DNA of 64,000 bases from Pseudooceanicola algae (GCF_003590145.2 NZ_CP060436.1:3426501-3490500), one strand, 5' to 3'. Shown: positions 17,920-28,781, counted from the stretch's first letter. Notes: generated by a model from the sequence alone, not told the origin. Made by a program: numbers and translations.

Positions 17920-18717
17920 TCACATGGCGATCGCTGCGACCGAACCACCATCGACGCGGTAGTTTGCACCAACGACGAAGCTTGCCTGCTGCGAACACAG
18001 GAAGGCGATGGTATGGGCGGCTTCCTCCGGCTTGCCACGCCGTTCCAGCGCCAGCCAGGGGCGCTCGGTCTTCAGGAACTGCCGGATCGCCGCGTCGCGG
18101 TCGGTGCCGTCCGCCTGAGCCTTCTTGTCCATCATCGCATCGGTCATCGGCGTCTCTATGAAGGCCGGGGAGACGCAGTTGACCAGCACGCCACGCTGCG
18201 CCGCGGGGCCGCTGAGGCCCTTGGCGAAATTCAGCAGGCCCGCCTTGGCGACATTGTAGACGGCTTCGTCCGCGTAAGGCTGCACTGCGTTTTCAGAGCA
18301 CAGGATGACAATCCTGCCCCAGCCACGGCTTTCCATCGCGGGCTCGAATGCGCGAACGGTGCGCACGACCGACATGAAGTCCGTCTCCCAGGCCTCGTGC
18401 CAGTCTGCGTCGCTCATCTCCAGCGGGTGACCCTTGGCGCCGGTCACGCCGGCCGCGCAGATCAGGATGTCCGGCATGGAGATGCGCTCCTCGGTAGTGG
18501 CGGCCAGCCCCCTGATCTGCGCCGGGTCGCGCAGATCGGCCTGAAGGGCCGTCGCGTTGTCGCCCAGGTCCTGCGCGGCGCGAGCGACGTCATCGCCCTT
18601 GAGGTCGACGAGGATGACCTGAGCGCCCTCCGCAAGAAGAAGCTTGGCTGTTGCCTTGCCGATGCCGGAGGCGCCTCCAGTGATCAGCGCGGTCTTTCCC
18701 TTCAATCCGTAGTCCAT
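17920..18717 (-). CDS. SDR-family NAD(P)-dependent dehydrogenase
   Basis: A 265-residue classical short-chain dehydrogenase. The Rossmann motif TGGASGIG is at 12-19, DLKG after beta-2 suggests NAD preference, the active site has Ser in LCSENAV and Tyr/Lys in VYNVAKAG, and the C-terminus has VNCVSPAFIETPM and YRVDGGSVA. The ATG follows AAAGGAACGG. Substrate unknown; it may act on a sugar or hydroxy acid. It is upstream of, and in the same direction as, the TTT operon but 700 bp away. Confidence 0.92.
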   Translation of the reverse strand: MDYGLKGKTALITGGASGIGKATAKLLLAEGAQVILVDLKGDDVARAAQDLGDNATALQADLRDPAQIRGLAATTEERISMPDILICAAGVTGAKGHPLEMSDADWHEAWETDFMSVVRTVRAFEPAMESRGWGRIVILCSENAVQPYADEAVYNVAKAGLLNFAKGLSGPAAQRGVLVNCVSPAFIETPMTDAMMDKKAQADGTDRDAAIRQFLKTERPWLALERRGKPEEAAHTIAFLCSQQASFVVGANYRVDGGSVAAIAM

Positions 18718-18733
18718 CGGTCCGTTCCTTTCG

Positions 18734-19012
18734 TCAGATCAGTTGCAGGTTCAGTTCGTCCGCCACAGCATTCACGCGGGCCGCATCGTTTGGGGGGGGC
18801 GCGAGCCCCGGGGCTATGTGGACGTCGGGGCGCGAGAGGAAGAACGGAATGCCGGTCCCCGCGTCCAGAGCCGCGCAGGGCCTGCGCCGCCGGAGCGGGT
18901 CACGGTCGAAGACGTGGCTCTCCGCGAACCCGGCCGCGATCCGGGTCAGGTGATCCGGAAGATGCAGATGGGCACCGCCCGATGGGAAAAGTGATTGGGA
19001 TGGTCCTAGCAT
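18734..19012 (-). pseudogene. Unrecognised frame between MscS and SDR genes
   Basis: A 92-codon frame fills the 316-bp gap, ending in AARVNAVADELNLQLI 16 bases before the SDR start. The C-terminal third looks protein-like while the N-terminal part is Arg/Pro-rich and doubtful. It may be the decayed 3' end of an enzyme gene that once preceded the SDR gene. No family can be named. Confidence 0.25.
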
Positions 19013-19033
19013 GTTCGTTTATTCTTCTGACAG

Positions 19034-20134
19034 TCAGCCCGGCGTGCTCTCTGCCTTGGCAGGCAGCAGTTCTCCGCGCAGGCGGGGCAGGGCCTCCGGA
19101 TGCTCGGCCCGGATCCATGTGATGACCTTCTCGCGGACCTCGCAACGCAGGTCCCAGGCCTGGGGCGATGTGCGGGCGCTCATCAGGCCGCGCAGGGCGA
19201 TCGTGTCCTTGTCCGCATCGGTGACCTGAAGGTTGATGACGTTGCCGTCCCAGTAGGGCGACGCGCGCACGATCTCCTCCAGCTTTCCGCGCAGTTCTTC
19301 CACGGGGACGGTGTAGTCGAGATGCCAGTGAACCGCGCCGATGATCGAGGCGCTTTCGCGTGTCCAGTTCTGGAAGGGTTGTTCGATGAAATAGCTCAGA
19401 GGGACCACCATGCGGCGCCAGTCCCAGATCCTCACCACGACATATGTGGCGAAGATCTCTTCGACCCAGCCCCATTCCCCGTCGACGATGACCACGTCTT
19501 CCAGTCGGATCGGCTGGGTGATGGCGATCTGGATGCCCGCAATCAGGTTGGCCAGCACCGGCCGTGCCGCAAGGCCGAGGATCAGGCCTGCCGCCCCTGC
19601 CGAGGCGAACAGACTGACGCCATATTGCTGCACAGTCTCAAAGGTCAGAAGGACGGCGGCCGTCGTGAAGATCGTGAGCAGGATCGTGGCTGTACGCCGC
19701 AACACCCGGAACTGGGTTACCAGCTTTCGCGCTGCAAGGTTGTCGTCGATATCCATTCTCTGGTGCCGGATGACCCGGTCGCTCAGATGGCGGGTCACCA
19801 GGATGGTGGTCCAGCCTACCAGGATGATCAGAAGGATCAGGAACATGTGGCCCAATCCGTCCTGCAATCGCCACGGCAGATCCAGGCGTGGGACGATGAT
19901 CGCCATGGCGCCCAGTACAAAGGCCAGGCGCGTGGGACGTCTGGCGTGGCGCAGGGAGGACCCGGCCATGCCGCTGTCGGTATCCAGCCAGCGCCGTAGA
20001 ATGCGGAACAGCAGCGCATGCAGCAACAGGGAAAGGATCAGCGCCCCGGACAGGACAGCAGCCGACCCGAGCCATTCAGGCCAGTCGGCCACCCTGCGCC
20101 AGGCAGCGTCGAGTATGCGGGTCGCCGTCTCCAT
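19034..20134 (-). CDS. Small mechanosensitive channel, MscS family
   Basis: A 366-residue membrane protein with about four N-terminal helices and a pore-lining helix rich in Gly/Ala (SLFASAGAAGLILGLAARPVLANLIAGIQIA), then the beta domain DVVIVDGEWGWVEEIFATYVVVRIWDWRR. The C-terminal alpha/beta region is shorter than in E. coli MscS. Such channels open on osmotic downshock and release solutes. It starts 3 bases after the SSS symporter stop codon, so the two are co-transcribed and probably translationally coupled. Confidence 0.92.
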   Translation of the reverse strand: METATRILDAAWRRVADWPEWLGSAAVLSGALILSLLLHALLFRILRRWLDTDSGMAGSSLRHARRPTRLAFVLGAMAIIVPRLDLPWRLQDGLGHMFLILLIILVGWTTILVTRHLSDRVIRHQRMDIDDNLAARKLVTQFRVLRRTATILLTIFTTAAVLLTFETVQQYGVSLFASAGAAGLILGLAARPVLANLIAGIQIAITQPIRLEDVVIVDGEWGWVEEIFATYVVVRIWDWRRMVVPLSYFIEQPFQNWTRESASIIGAVHWHLDYTVPVEELRGKLEEIVRASPYWDGNVINLQVTDADKDTIALRGLMSARTSPQAWDLRCEVREKVITWIRAEHPEALPRLRGELLPAKAESTPG

Positions 20135-20137
20135 CTT

Positions 20138-21739
20138 TCAGGCGAACCAGATCACGAAGCCGGCAAGGCAGAGAATGAGCAGACCCGCCCAGATCGACTG
20201 GTTCTTCCACAGTGGCTTTTCCCAGCGGGTGAAGATCTCTGCCGTTCCGCTCCTGGACCATACGAGGTTGTCGATGTCTTCCTTGCGGTCCTGCCGGGTC
20301 ATCGCGGAGATGCCGAAGTGCGTGACGATCCCCAGGCCCATCATGATCGAGGACATGACCGTGTAGTGGATCTCCGGCATGCCCCATGCCTCCCACATGC
20401 CGGTCACTTCCTTGGCAATGAACAGCGGCACGCCGACGAGCAGGCCGATCACGATCGTCCAGAAGGCACCGTTCCCGTTCAGCCACGGAACGAAAAGGCC
20501 AAGAATGAACACGACGACCATGGACGGTATCACGTAGGACAGCGAGGATTGGAAATACTCGAACAGGCTTTCGAAACTGGCGATCGAGGGGGCGTAGATC
20601 GCCCCGAAGACCATCACAAGTCCGGTGACGACGCGCCCCAGCCAGACTTGGCGATCCTCGCCGATCTTCCATTTCGGTTCGATGAAATCCTTCACCACGA
20701 GGGTGGAGGCCGAGTTGAGCGCAGAGTCCAGCGAGGACATGATCGCCGCGATCAATGCCGCCATGATCAGCCCGCGCAACCCGATGGGCATCAGTTCGAA
20801 TGCCAGCGTGGGGAAGGCAAGGTCGGGGGTTTCCAGATCGGGATAGAGTTTCAGCGCGATCAACCCCGGCAGAATCATCAGGAAAAGGTTGGGCAGTTTC
20901 AGGAAGCCGGCGAAGAGGGCGCCCACCTGACCCTCCTTCAGGTTCTCGGCCCCCAGGGTGCGCTGAACCACGAACTGGTTGATCGTCCAGTAATAGAAAC
21001 CCAGCAGGACGACGCCCCAAAGCCCGGTCCATGGCAGGAAGTCGTCGTTTGCCGGCAGGATCAGTTTGGTCTTCTCTTCCGGGACGTCGACAAAGAGCTG
21101 TTGCCAGCCGCCGATCTCGTCGAGGCCGAGCCAGAACAGCGCCGCGGCCGCCACGATCAGCAGGATGGCCTGAACAGTATCGGTCACGACCACCGCGGAA
21201 AGGCCACCGAGAATCGTGTAGACGCCTGCGACGAGGGCGAGCAAGGCCACTGCCGTCCAGAGGTTCAGCACTCCTGTCACGTTGGAGATCACCAGACCGC
21301 CAGCATACAGGGCGCCTGCCGTGTCGATGAACATGATGGCAAGGATGGTGAACAGTGAAAACGCCCGCCGGGAGCGGACGTCATAGCGTTCCTCAAGGAA
21401 CATCGGCACCGTTCCGATCTTGGCACGCAGGAAAGACGGCAGGATGAAGATCGCGAAGATGATCAGCACCAGCGCGGCAGTCCATTCGTAGTTGAATATG
21501 ACCAAGCCATTGTCATAGGCGCCGCCCATCAGGCCGACAAAGCTGGAGCCGGACATGTTGGAGGCGAAGAGTGAGAAGCCGATCAGATACCAGGGAAGGC
21601 TGCGGCCGGCGAGAAAATAGTCGTCCGCGCCGCCCTTCATCTTTCGCGAAATATAGAGGCCGTGGCCAATCACCGCCGCGAAGTAGACCAGGACGATGGC
21701 ATAATCTACCCAGTGCAGGTCAAATGATGCGTTTTCCAT
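20138..21739 (-). CDS. Sodium/solute symporter (SSS family, SGLT-like)
   Basis: A 533-residue, 14-helix transporter. The family signature is present in YFLAGRSLPWYLIGFSLFAS and the following NMSGSSFVGLMGGAY, with DTVQAILLIVAAAALFW further on and the helix-9 segment ALIAAIMSSLDSALNSAST (sodium-site serines). Closest in pattern to bacterial sodium/sugar symporters (vSGLT-type). The ATG at 21739 follows GAGAGG. The neighbouring MscS channel hints at solute uptake linked to osmotic control, which is inference only. Confidence 0.92.
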   Translation of the reverse strand: MENASFDLHWVDYAIVLVYFAAVIGHGLYISRKMKGGADDYFLAGRSLPWYLIGFSLFASNMSGSSFVGLMGGAYDNGLVIFNYEWTAALVLIIFAIFILPSFLRAKIGTVPMFLEERYDVRSRRAFSLFTILAIMFIDTAGALYAGGLVISNVTGVLNLWTAVALLALVAGVYTILGGLSAVVVTDTVQAILLIVAAAALFWLGLDEIGGWQQLFVDVPEEKTKLILPANDDFLPWTGLWGVVLLGFYYWTINQFVVQRTLGAENLKEGQVGALFAGFLKLPNLFLMILPGLIALKLYPDLETPDLAFPTLAFELMPIGLRGLIMAALIAAIMSSLDSALNSASTLVVKDFIEPKWKIGEDRQVWLGRVVTGLVMVFGAIYAPSIASFESLFEYFQSSLSYVIPSMVVVFILGLFVPWLNGNGAFWTIVIGLLVGVPLFIAKEVTGMWEAWGMPEIHYTVMSSIMMGLGIVTHFGISAMTRQDRKEDIDNLVWSRSGTAEIFTRWEKPLWKNQSIWAGLLILCLAGFVIWFA

Positions 21740-21906
21740 TTTGCCTCTCTTATATTCTGGCGCTTGGACGCCCAGGGCCGCGACCCGATCTGAGACAGGG
21801 AAAAGCGCAGGGCTATGCCGAGCCAACCCAGTTGGTCCCGGCCCAGTTCAATTTTAGCCAAAAAAAAGCGATGGAACTGCGCCGCCCCCTGCGCGTTTGT
21901 GCGCCT

Positions 21907-22185
21907 TGGGGTCCAGACTCATTGATTCAGAGCCAGAAAAACGGTCGCGGCGAGCGCGATTGCTGAGAGGAATACGGTGAGGGATCTGTCGTAGCGAGTG
22001 GCAACCCGCCGCCAGTCCTCAGGCGTCCGAACATGATCTCGATCCGGTTGCGCCTCTTGTATCTCCGCTTGTCGCATTTGATCGGTTTGTCGCGCGTCCT
22101 ACGTCCCGGGATGCAGGGCTTGATCCCCTTTCCTGTCAATGCCTCACGGAACCAGTCCGCATCATAGTTATTGTACCTGTGCGGT
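21907..22185 (-). pseudogene. IS427-like IS5-family transposase, C-terminal fragment with frameshift
   Basis: Minus-strand DNA encodes DADWFREALTGKGIKPCIPG, then RRYKRRNRIEIMFGRL, the end of IS427-type transposases including the YREK-like region. After FGRL the frame shifts by one: the correct continuation RRVATRYDRSLTVFLSAI is found in the next frame and ends at a stop next to the GGTCCAGAC end sequence. The N-terminal two thirds are missing. The junction at about 22185 abuts the flavin monooxygenase remnant. Confidence 0.8.
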
Positions 22186-22488
22186 CGAAAACCCAGCCAA
22201 TCTGGAGTAGCCGTTGACGATGGCATCTCGCGCCTCGAAGGGCAGGATACCCCCAAGATCATTGAACTTTTGGCCTGGAAGATCGGCAATGCGCGCCTCG
22301 ACCTCGTCGATCACCCGCTTGGGCCCGCCAGAGCGGGTGCCCGCGACAATCTCGTTCACCGGGCGCAACCGCTCGGCCTCATAGGCTTGCATCCGATGTT
22401 CGTCTCGCAATTGCGATGTTGCACCGCTGCCAATATGACGCTGCGGGACGGAAAAAAGTCCGGCGAACCGGCTTTCGGAGAACTGCAA
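22186..22488 (-). pseudogene. C-terminal remnant of an FAD-dependent aromatic monooxygenase
   Basis: The frame contains QAYEAERLRPVNEIVAGTR, GGPKRVIDEVEARIADL and LPFEARDAIVNGYSRLAGF, which match the last ~90 residues of salicylate-hydroxylase/UbiH-like flavoprotein monooxygenases. The FAD-binding N-terminal part is absent and the 3' end runs into the IS fragment. The call rests on pattern recognition of the C-terminal helices. Confidence 0.5.
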
Positions 22489-22661
22489 TTTTCATTGCAG
22501 GTACGGGGGGTTCGCCATCATCGCCGCTGCAATAACAACCCGCCGGGTAACGACCATCCAGTCCTCGCGGCCCCCGGAAAACGGCGTAACCGTCAAGAAA
22601 ACTTAACATATCGTTGGGTTTTGCGTCACACACCGCGTCTATCCCGACCACCGATACAACG

Positions 22662-22677
22662 TGCAACCTGAATTGCA
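22662..22677 (+). promoter_or_regulatory. Palindrome upstream of the ugpB-like gene, candidate RpiR operator
   Basis: TGCAA-N6-TTGCA is a perfect interrupted palindrome 15 bases before the ATG of the first gene of the operon whose last gene is an RpiR regulator. Overlap with the leader and ribosome-binding region would suit repression. Confidence 0.35.
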
Positions 22678-22692
22678 AAAAAGGTGGTCCTC

Positions 22693-23952
22693 ATGGACAG
22701 AAAACTTATCCGTATCGCCGTGCTGGGCCTTGCTGGCCTGCTTGGCTCGACCTCTCTTGCGGCTGCAGAGGTCTCCGTCGAATTCTGGCACAGCTTCAGC
22801 GGCTCGTCCGGCGACGCGCTGACCGAGATCATCGCCAACTTCGAAGAAGCCAACCCCGGCATCACCATCGAAGCCGAACATGTCGGCAACTACAACGACA
22901 TCGTTGCCCGCCTGCAGGCCGCCATCCCCGCTGGCCGTGGCCCCGATGCCGTGATCATGGAAGTCACCCGCTACGGCCTGTTCGCCGACCGTGGCGTGCT
23001 GATGGACCTGACCGATTACCTTGAAGCCGATCCGCTGAAGGACGAACTGTTCGACTTCGCCCGCGAGGTCGGCGTCTACGAGGGCAAGAACTATATCGTG
23101 CCCTTCAACAGCTCGACCCCGGTGACCTATGTCAACAAGGACATCTTCGAGCGGGCCGGTCTTTCGGAAGACACGCCGCTGACCACCTATGACGAGATCC
23201 TTGGCGCCGCACAGCAGATCCAGAACGAACTGGGCGACGAAGGCATCTACGGCATCGCGGCGCCCGGGCAGTTTGCGCGCTGGGGCCTGATCATGGACAA
23301 CGACAGCGACCTGATCGACAGCGTGTCGGGCGAGATCCTGATCGATGCGCCGAACACCATCGAGGCCTATGAATGGATGGCATCGCTGGTGCATGACCAC
23401 GGCGTCGCTTCGGCCGACAACGTCACCGAAGAAAACACCGGCCGGGACGCGTTCTTCGCGGGCAATGTCGGGATCATGATGAACTCGACAGGAAACTACC
23501 GCCAGTCCAAAGCATCGCTGGGCGATGACCTGATGGTGCGCCCGCTGCCCTGCAACAAGGTCTGCGCCGCACCAATCGGCGGCGCAGGCATCGGCATCCT
23601 GTCCACGGCGGAGGCCGAGGTGCAGGACGCGGCCTACCAGTTCATCAGCTTCGCGGCTTCGGCGGAATCGAACGCGATCTGGTTTGCCGGCACCGGCTAC
23701 ATGCCGATCAACCGCAACACCGCCGACCAACCGCTGGCCGCCGAAACGCTTGAAAACGAGCCTGGCATCCGCGTGTCGATCGAACAGCTCGAGGTCGCCC
23801 GTGGCCGCCCGCGTCCGCCGGTCGTGACGTGGATGCGCGCCACCGAGTACGGCATGTGGCAGGCGATGGCCCTTGGCCAGCGTGACGTCGAAGAGACGCT
23901 AGTCGACTTCGCCGACCGGACCCGCAACGAAGCGGGCCGCCTGGGCCAGTAG
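22693..23952 (+). CDS. ugpB: ABC transporter sugar/glycerol-phosphate binding protein
   Basis: A 419-residue periplasmic binding protein of the extracellular solute-binding family 1. The signal peptide ends STSLAAA before EVSVEFWHSFSG. UgpB-like blocks are ITIEAEHVGNYNDIVARLQAA, FNSSTPVTYVNKDIF and TGYMPINRNTAD. The operon order binding protein, two permeases, phosphodiesterase, ATPase matches glycerol-3-phosphate (Ugp) uptake, so sn-glycerol-3-phosphate or glycerophosphodiesters are the likely ligands. The ATG at 22693 is preferred over a GTG nine bases upstream. Confidence 0.85.
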   Translation: MDRKLIRIAVLGLAGLLGSTSLAAAEVSVEFWHSFSGSSGDALTEIIANFEEANPGITIEAEHVGNYNDIVARLQAAIPAGRGPDAVIMEVTRYGLFADRGVLMDLTDYLEADPLKDELFDFAREVGVYEGKNYIVPFNSSTPVTYVNKDIFERAGLSEDTPLTTYDEILGAAQQIQNELGDEGIYGIAAPGQFARWGLIMDNDSDLIDSVSGEILIDAPNTIEAYEWMASLVHDHGVASADNVTEENTGRDAFFAGNVGIMMNSTGNYRQSKASLGDDLMVRPLPCNKVCAAPIGGAGIGILSTAEAEVQDAAYQFISFAASAESNAIWFAGTGYMPINRNTADQPLAAETLENEPGIRVSIEQLEVARGRPRPPVVTWMRATEYGMWQAMALGQRDVEETLVDFADRTRNEAGRLGQ

Positions 23953-23972
23953 GCCGCCCGAACCATCCGCAG

Positions 23973-23994
23973 GGGGCCCCGAACCCGGGGCCCC
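23973..23994 (+). terminator. GC hairpin between binding-protein and permease genes
   Basis: A 9-bp stem GGGGCCCCG/CGGGGCCCC with loop AACC lies 20 bases after the ugpB-like stop codon and is followed only by TTGT. It fits an mRNA-stabilising intercistronic element. Confidence 0.6.
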
Positions 23995-24041
23995 TTGTCT
24001 GTCCGGTCCCGTGGACCCGCGCCCAAGGCACATTTCCCGAC

Positions 24042-24911
24042 ATGCTTCGCAAACTGACCCCTTACCTGTTCGTGCTGCCGCTTCTCGGCTTCATGGCGGT
24101 CTTCACCTACATCCCGATCCTGCAAAGCGTGAACCTGTCGTTCCGCGTGTGGGATTTCATGTCGCCGACCAAGCCCTGGGTGGGGCTCGACAACTATCGG
24201 CTGCTGCTGACCTCGCGCGATTTCTGGAACTCGCTGAAGATCACCGCGGTCTTTGCGCTGATCTCGGTGCCGCTGCGGCTGGCGCTGGCACTGGCGGTGG
24301 CATCCTTCCTGATCCGCGAGACGGCGGTGTCGCGCATCACGCGCGGCGCGATCTTCCTGCCCGCCGTCACCTCGACCGTGTCGATCGCGGTGGTGTTCAG
24401 CTGGGTGTTCTCGACCGATTACGGCGCGATCAACGGCTTCCTGCAGATGCTGGGCTTCGACAAGGTATCATGGATGCAGGACCCGCAACTGGCACTGTAC
24501 GTGATCATCTTCGTGAACACGTGGAAGCAGCTGGGCTACGACGTGATCATCTACACAGCCGGGCTGCAGGCGATTTCCATGGAATACTACGACGCGGCGG
24601 CGGTGGACGGCGGGGGCCGGTTCCATGTGTTCCGGCGCGTGACCTTCCCGCTGGTGATGCCGACCACGTATTTCCTGCTGGTGATCTCGGTGATCGACGC
24701 ATTCCAGGTGTTCACCATCGTCGACGTGATGACGCGCGGCGGGCCCGCGGGCGCCACCGACATGATCGTCAACATGCTGTACCGCGTCGGCTTTACCCTG
24801 TTCGACATCGGCACCGGGTCCGCGCTGGCCGTGCTGCTGTTCATTTTCCTGATCGCGCTGGCCCTGGTGAAGGCCCGCGTGATCGGCCGGAGGGTCCACT
24901 ATGACTCGTGA
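24042..24911 (+). CDS. ugpA: ABC transporter permease, UgpA type
   Basis: A 289-residue permease with six helices and the ATPase-contact (EAA) loop EYYDAAAVDGGGRFHVFRRV near residue 185. Starts MLRKLTPYLFVLPLLGFMAV. It overlaps the next permease gene by 11 bases. Confidence 0.9.
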   Translation: MLRKLTPYLFVLPLLGFMAVFTYIPILQSVNLSFRVWDFMSPTKPWVGLDNYRLLLTSRDFWNSLKITAVFALISVPLRLALALAVASFLIRETAVSRITRGAIFLPAVTSTVSIAVVFSWVFSTDYGAINGFLQMLGFDKVSWMQDPQLALYVIIFVNTWKQLGYDVIIYTAGLQAISMEYYDAAAVDGGGRFHVFRRVTFPLVMPTTYFLLVISVIDAFQVFTIVDVMTRGGPAGATDMIVNMLYRVGFTLFDIGTGSALAVLLFIFLIALALVKARVIGRRVHYDS

Positions 24912-25725
24912 AACGTCCGCCCGCGCCCTCTGGATCATCAACGGCCTCACGTTGCTGGCCGCCGTCATCTTCCTGTCGCCGGTGCTGTATTCCATCTGGA
25001 TGAGCTTCCAGACATCGGATGCCTATTACTCCGGCGGGGTCGACTTCACCCTACGCAACTACGATGTGGCGATCGGACAGTACAACTTCGCCCGCTACCT
25101 GCTGAACTCGGTGATCGTGTCGGGCATCGTGACGCTGCTGGGCATCTCGTTCGCCACGATGGCCGCCTTCGCCTTTGCCCGGTTCGAATTTCGGGGTGGC
25201 AACCTGATGTTCGGTGCGGTGGTGGCGACGCTGATGATCCCCAGCCACATCACGCTGATCCCGAACTACCTGACGCTGGCGCGGGCCGGGATGCTGGACA
25301 GCTACGCGGGCCTGATCCTGCCGGCGATCTCGTCGGGCTTCGCCGCCTTCTTCCTGCGCCAGTACATCCGCGGGATCCCCCGCGCGCTGGACGAGGCGGC
25401 CTACATGGATGGCGCGACCCCACTGAAAGTGCTGTGGCGGGTGATCGTGCCGATCTCGAAGCCGGCGATCTTCTCGATGGGGCTGCAGTTGTTCATTGCC
25501 GAGTGGAACAACTACATCTGGCCGCTGGTCGCGATCAGCAAAAGCGACCTTTTCACCCTGCAAATCGGGTTGGCGCGGCTGTACCGTGTGAATCCGGGCG
25601 AGGACGTAATCGACTGGCCGCTGGTAATGGCGGCGTCGACGATCACCATCCTGCCGGTCCTGCTGGGCTTCGTCCTTGTCGAACGCCACCTCGTGCGCGG
25701 CATCACGATGGGGGCGGTGAAATGA
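24901..25725 (+). CDS. ugpE: ABC transporter permease, UgpE type
   Basis: A 274-residue permease, six helices, EAA loop DEAAYMDGATPLKVLWRVI, ending LVERHLVRGITMGAVK. That C-terminal ending (G-x-x-x-G-A-V-K) is typical of sugar ABC permeases of the MalG/UgpE class. Its stop overlaps the next gene's ATG (ATGA). Confidence 0.9.
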   Translation: MTRETSARALWIINGLTLLAAVIFLSPVLYSIWMSFQTSDAYYSGGVDFTLRNYDVAIGQYNFARYLLNSVIVSGIVTLLGISFATMAAFAFARFEFRGGNLMFGAVVATLMIPSHITLIPNYLTLARAGMLDSYAGLILPAISSGFAAFFLRQYIRGIPRALDEAAYMDGATPLKVLWRVIVPISKPAIFSMGLQLFIAEWNNYIWPLVAISKSDLFTLQIGLARLYRVNPGEDVIDWPLVMAASTITILPVLLGFVLVERHLVRGITMGAVK

Positions 25726-26524
25726 CCACGGCCCCGGAACACCAAAAAGAAGACACCGCAATGACGCATCTTTCCCCTTTCACCCGTATCGCCTCGCACC
25801 GGGGCGGCACGCTGGAATTCGGCGACAGCACGCCGCGCGGCTTCCGCACCACCGCTGCGATGCCCGTGGACGAGGTCGAGTTCGACGTCCATCCCACCGC
25901 CGACGGCGCGATCATGGTACACCATGATGCCACGCTGGATCGCACCACCGACGGCACGGGCGCGATCCGAGATCTGCCCGAGGCAGCGGTGCGCTCAGTC
26001 GTCATCGACTATTCCGGCGGGCAGCACCCGATCTCGCTGGCCGAGCTGTGCGATATCTACAAGGATAGCCAGGTCACCCTGCGCTGCGAGTTCAAGCCGG
26101 GACCGGGCGGCCTGGCCTATGCCGATTTCGCCCACCGCGTCGTGGCCGAGATCGAACGCTGCGGGATGCTTGCGAAAACCGGCTTCACCTCGTTCCTCGT
26201 GCCCACACTGGACGAACTGCGTGATGTCACCGACCGGCCTTTGCTTTGGCTGGTCAGCCCGCCGGTCCTGACCCAGCTTGGCGCGCGCGCCGTGGCGGAC
26301 CTGGCGAAGGCGCATGGCATCCCCGAGATCGGCGTCAACGTCGACACCGCCACGGAAACACTGCGCGATCACATACGTGGCGAGGGGCTGGAATTCGGCT
26401 GCTGGGCCGCCCACAGCGCGGCGCAGATCGACCATGCCCTGCGGCTGGGCGCCAAGGTGTTCACAACCGACCGCCCCAGCCTTGCCATCGCCCGCCGCGA
26501 CGCGTTCCACCAGGAGACGACAGC

Positions 26525-26528
<4 letters not shown>
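25722..26528 (+). CDS. ugpQ: Glycerophosphodiester phosphodiesterase
   Basis: A 268-residue GDPD-family enzyme. The catalytic pair is in ASHRGG and in EFDVHPTADGAIMVHHDATL (E-x-D metal ligands and His); KVFTTDRP is the usual C-terminal strand. The common PENT after the first His is GDST here. No signal peptide is seen, so it would act in the cytoplasm on imported glycerophosphodiesters, giving glycerol-3-phosphate and an alcohol. The ATG at 25722 overlaps the ugpE stop; a second ATG at 25761 is possible. Confidence 0.88.
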
Positions 26529-27547
<1,019 letters not shown>

Positions 27548-27597
27548 CGCCGTGCGCCGCTGGACTATGCGGCCCGATCAAGAGACCATAAATCCCC

Positions 27598-28467
27598 ATG
27601 CAAAGCGACGACACAACGTTCCTCGGCGACCTCATCACCCGCCACTCGGACCAGTTGACCGAGGCGGACACCCGTATCCTTGACGTGATGGTCCGCGACC
27701 CGATCCGCGCGGCGATGGAAAACGGCAAGGAGGTCAGCTTTCGCGCGGGGGTGCATCCCGCCTCGGCGGTGCGGCTGGCGCGGCGATTGGGGTTCAAGGG
27801 CTACCCGGAGTTCCGGGCCTTCCTTCAGCAGCGGCTGGTCGAGGGCAAGGGCGAGTTCGAGGACCCCACCGCCCGCATCGCCGCCCGGCTGGCCAAGGCG
27901 GGGGAAGGCGGGCTTTTGGCCTCGGTTCTGGACAGCGAGATCACCGCGTTGCAAACCCTGCGCGCCAGCGTGACCGATGCCGACATCCGCGGCTTTTCCG
28001 AGGCGCTGCTGGGCGCGCGGCGGATCTTCCTGTTCGGGCAAAGCCACGCTGCCACGCTTTGCCACCTTGTCGCGCTGCGCTTGCGCCGGTCGGGCTATGA
28101 CGCGGTCGACCTGTCGCTGATGCAGCACCAGTGGCTGGAACAGGTCGCAGGCATGACCGGCGACGACGTGCTGTGGCTGATCAACTTCCGCAAACTGCCG
28201 GCGGCGGTTGCGCGGATCATGCAGGTCGCCGCCACGCGCGGCGCGACGACCCTGGCGCTGACCGACAAACGGGGCGCCGCGCTGGACCCGTCCCCCGACC
28301 GGCATATCGCGGTGTCGCGCGGCGATGCAGGCGAGTCGCAAAGCCTTGTGGTGCCGATGACGGTGGCAAACACGGTGATCCTCGACCTGGCGACCATCGA
28401 CGACGGCCGCACGATGCGCGCGCTGGCCGAGTTCAGCGACATGCGCGAGCGATTGGCGCCTTACTGA
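27598..28467 (+). CDS. MurR/RpiR-family transcriptional regulator
   Basis: A 289-residue regulator with an N-terminal HTH_6 domain (about 1-85, VSFRAGVHPASAVRLARRLGFKGYPEFRAFLQQ) and a C-terminal SIS sugar-phosphate binding domain (RRIFLFGQSHAATLCHLVALRLRRSG, TTLALTDKRGAALDP). It is the last gene of the Ugp-like operon, 50 bp after ugpC, and probably senses a phosphorylated product such as glycerol-3-phosphate. The target may be the palindrome at 22662. Confidence 0.9.
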   Translation: MQSDDTTFLGDLITRHSDQLTEADTRILDVMVRDPIRAAMENGKEVSFRAGVHPASAVRLARRLGFKGYPEFRAFLQQRLVEGKGEFEDPTARIAARLAKAGEGGLLASVLDSEITALQTLRASVTDADIRGFSEALLGARRIFLFGQSHAATLCHLVALRLRRSGYDAVDLSLMQHQWLEQVAGMTGDDVLWLINFRKLPAAVARIMQVAATRGATTLALTDKRGAALDPSPDRHIAVSRGDAGESQSLVVPMTVANTVILDLATIDDGRTMRALAEFSDMRERLAPY

Positions 28468-28781
28468 TCGGCGGTTTCGCGGCCGGACAGTTCAACGATA
28501 TTGCGGTTTTCAAGCGCAAGCGCCGCGATTTACAGGAATACGGATACCCGCCCCGCGACAGCAGTCAGCCTCGCTGCGACGCACCAAAAGCTGCCGTTTT
28601 GACACAGAGTGTCGGACAATTTCGGCCCTTGGCGGACTTTCGTCATGGCCACCGATTGCTGCAACCACAGCCCACCTTGCGGTCACTCGCCGCGCCTCCG
28701 AATTTCGCCCAAGGCTCAAGGGCTGCAGTTCAGCCACTGAACTCGGGCTCACTTCAATTGCCGTGATTTTGCAGGTAGCGA
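28468..28781. other. Gap between rpiR and IS cluster
   Basis: A 314-bp stretch without a convincing gene. I see no terminator with a T-run. It ends exactly where the IS5 left end (GGCTCTGT) begins at 28782. Confidence 0.4.
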
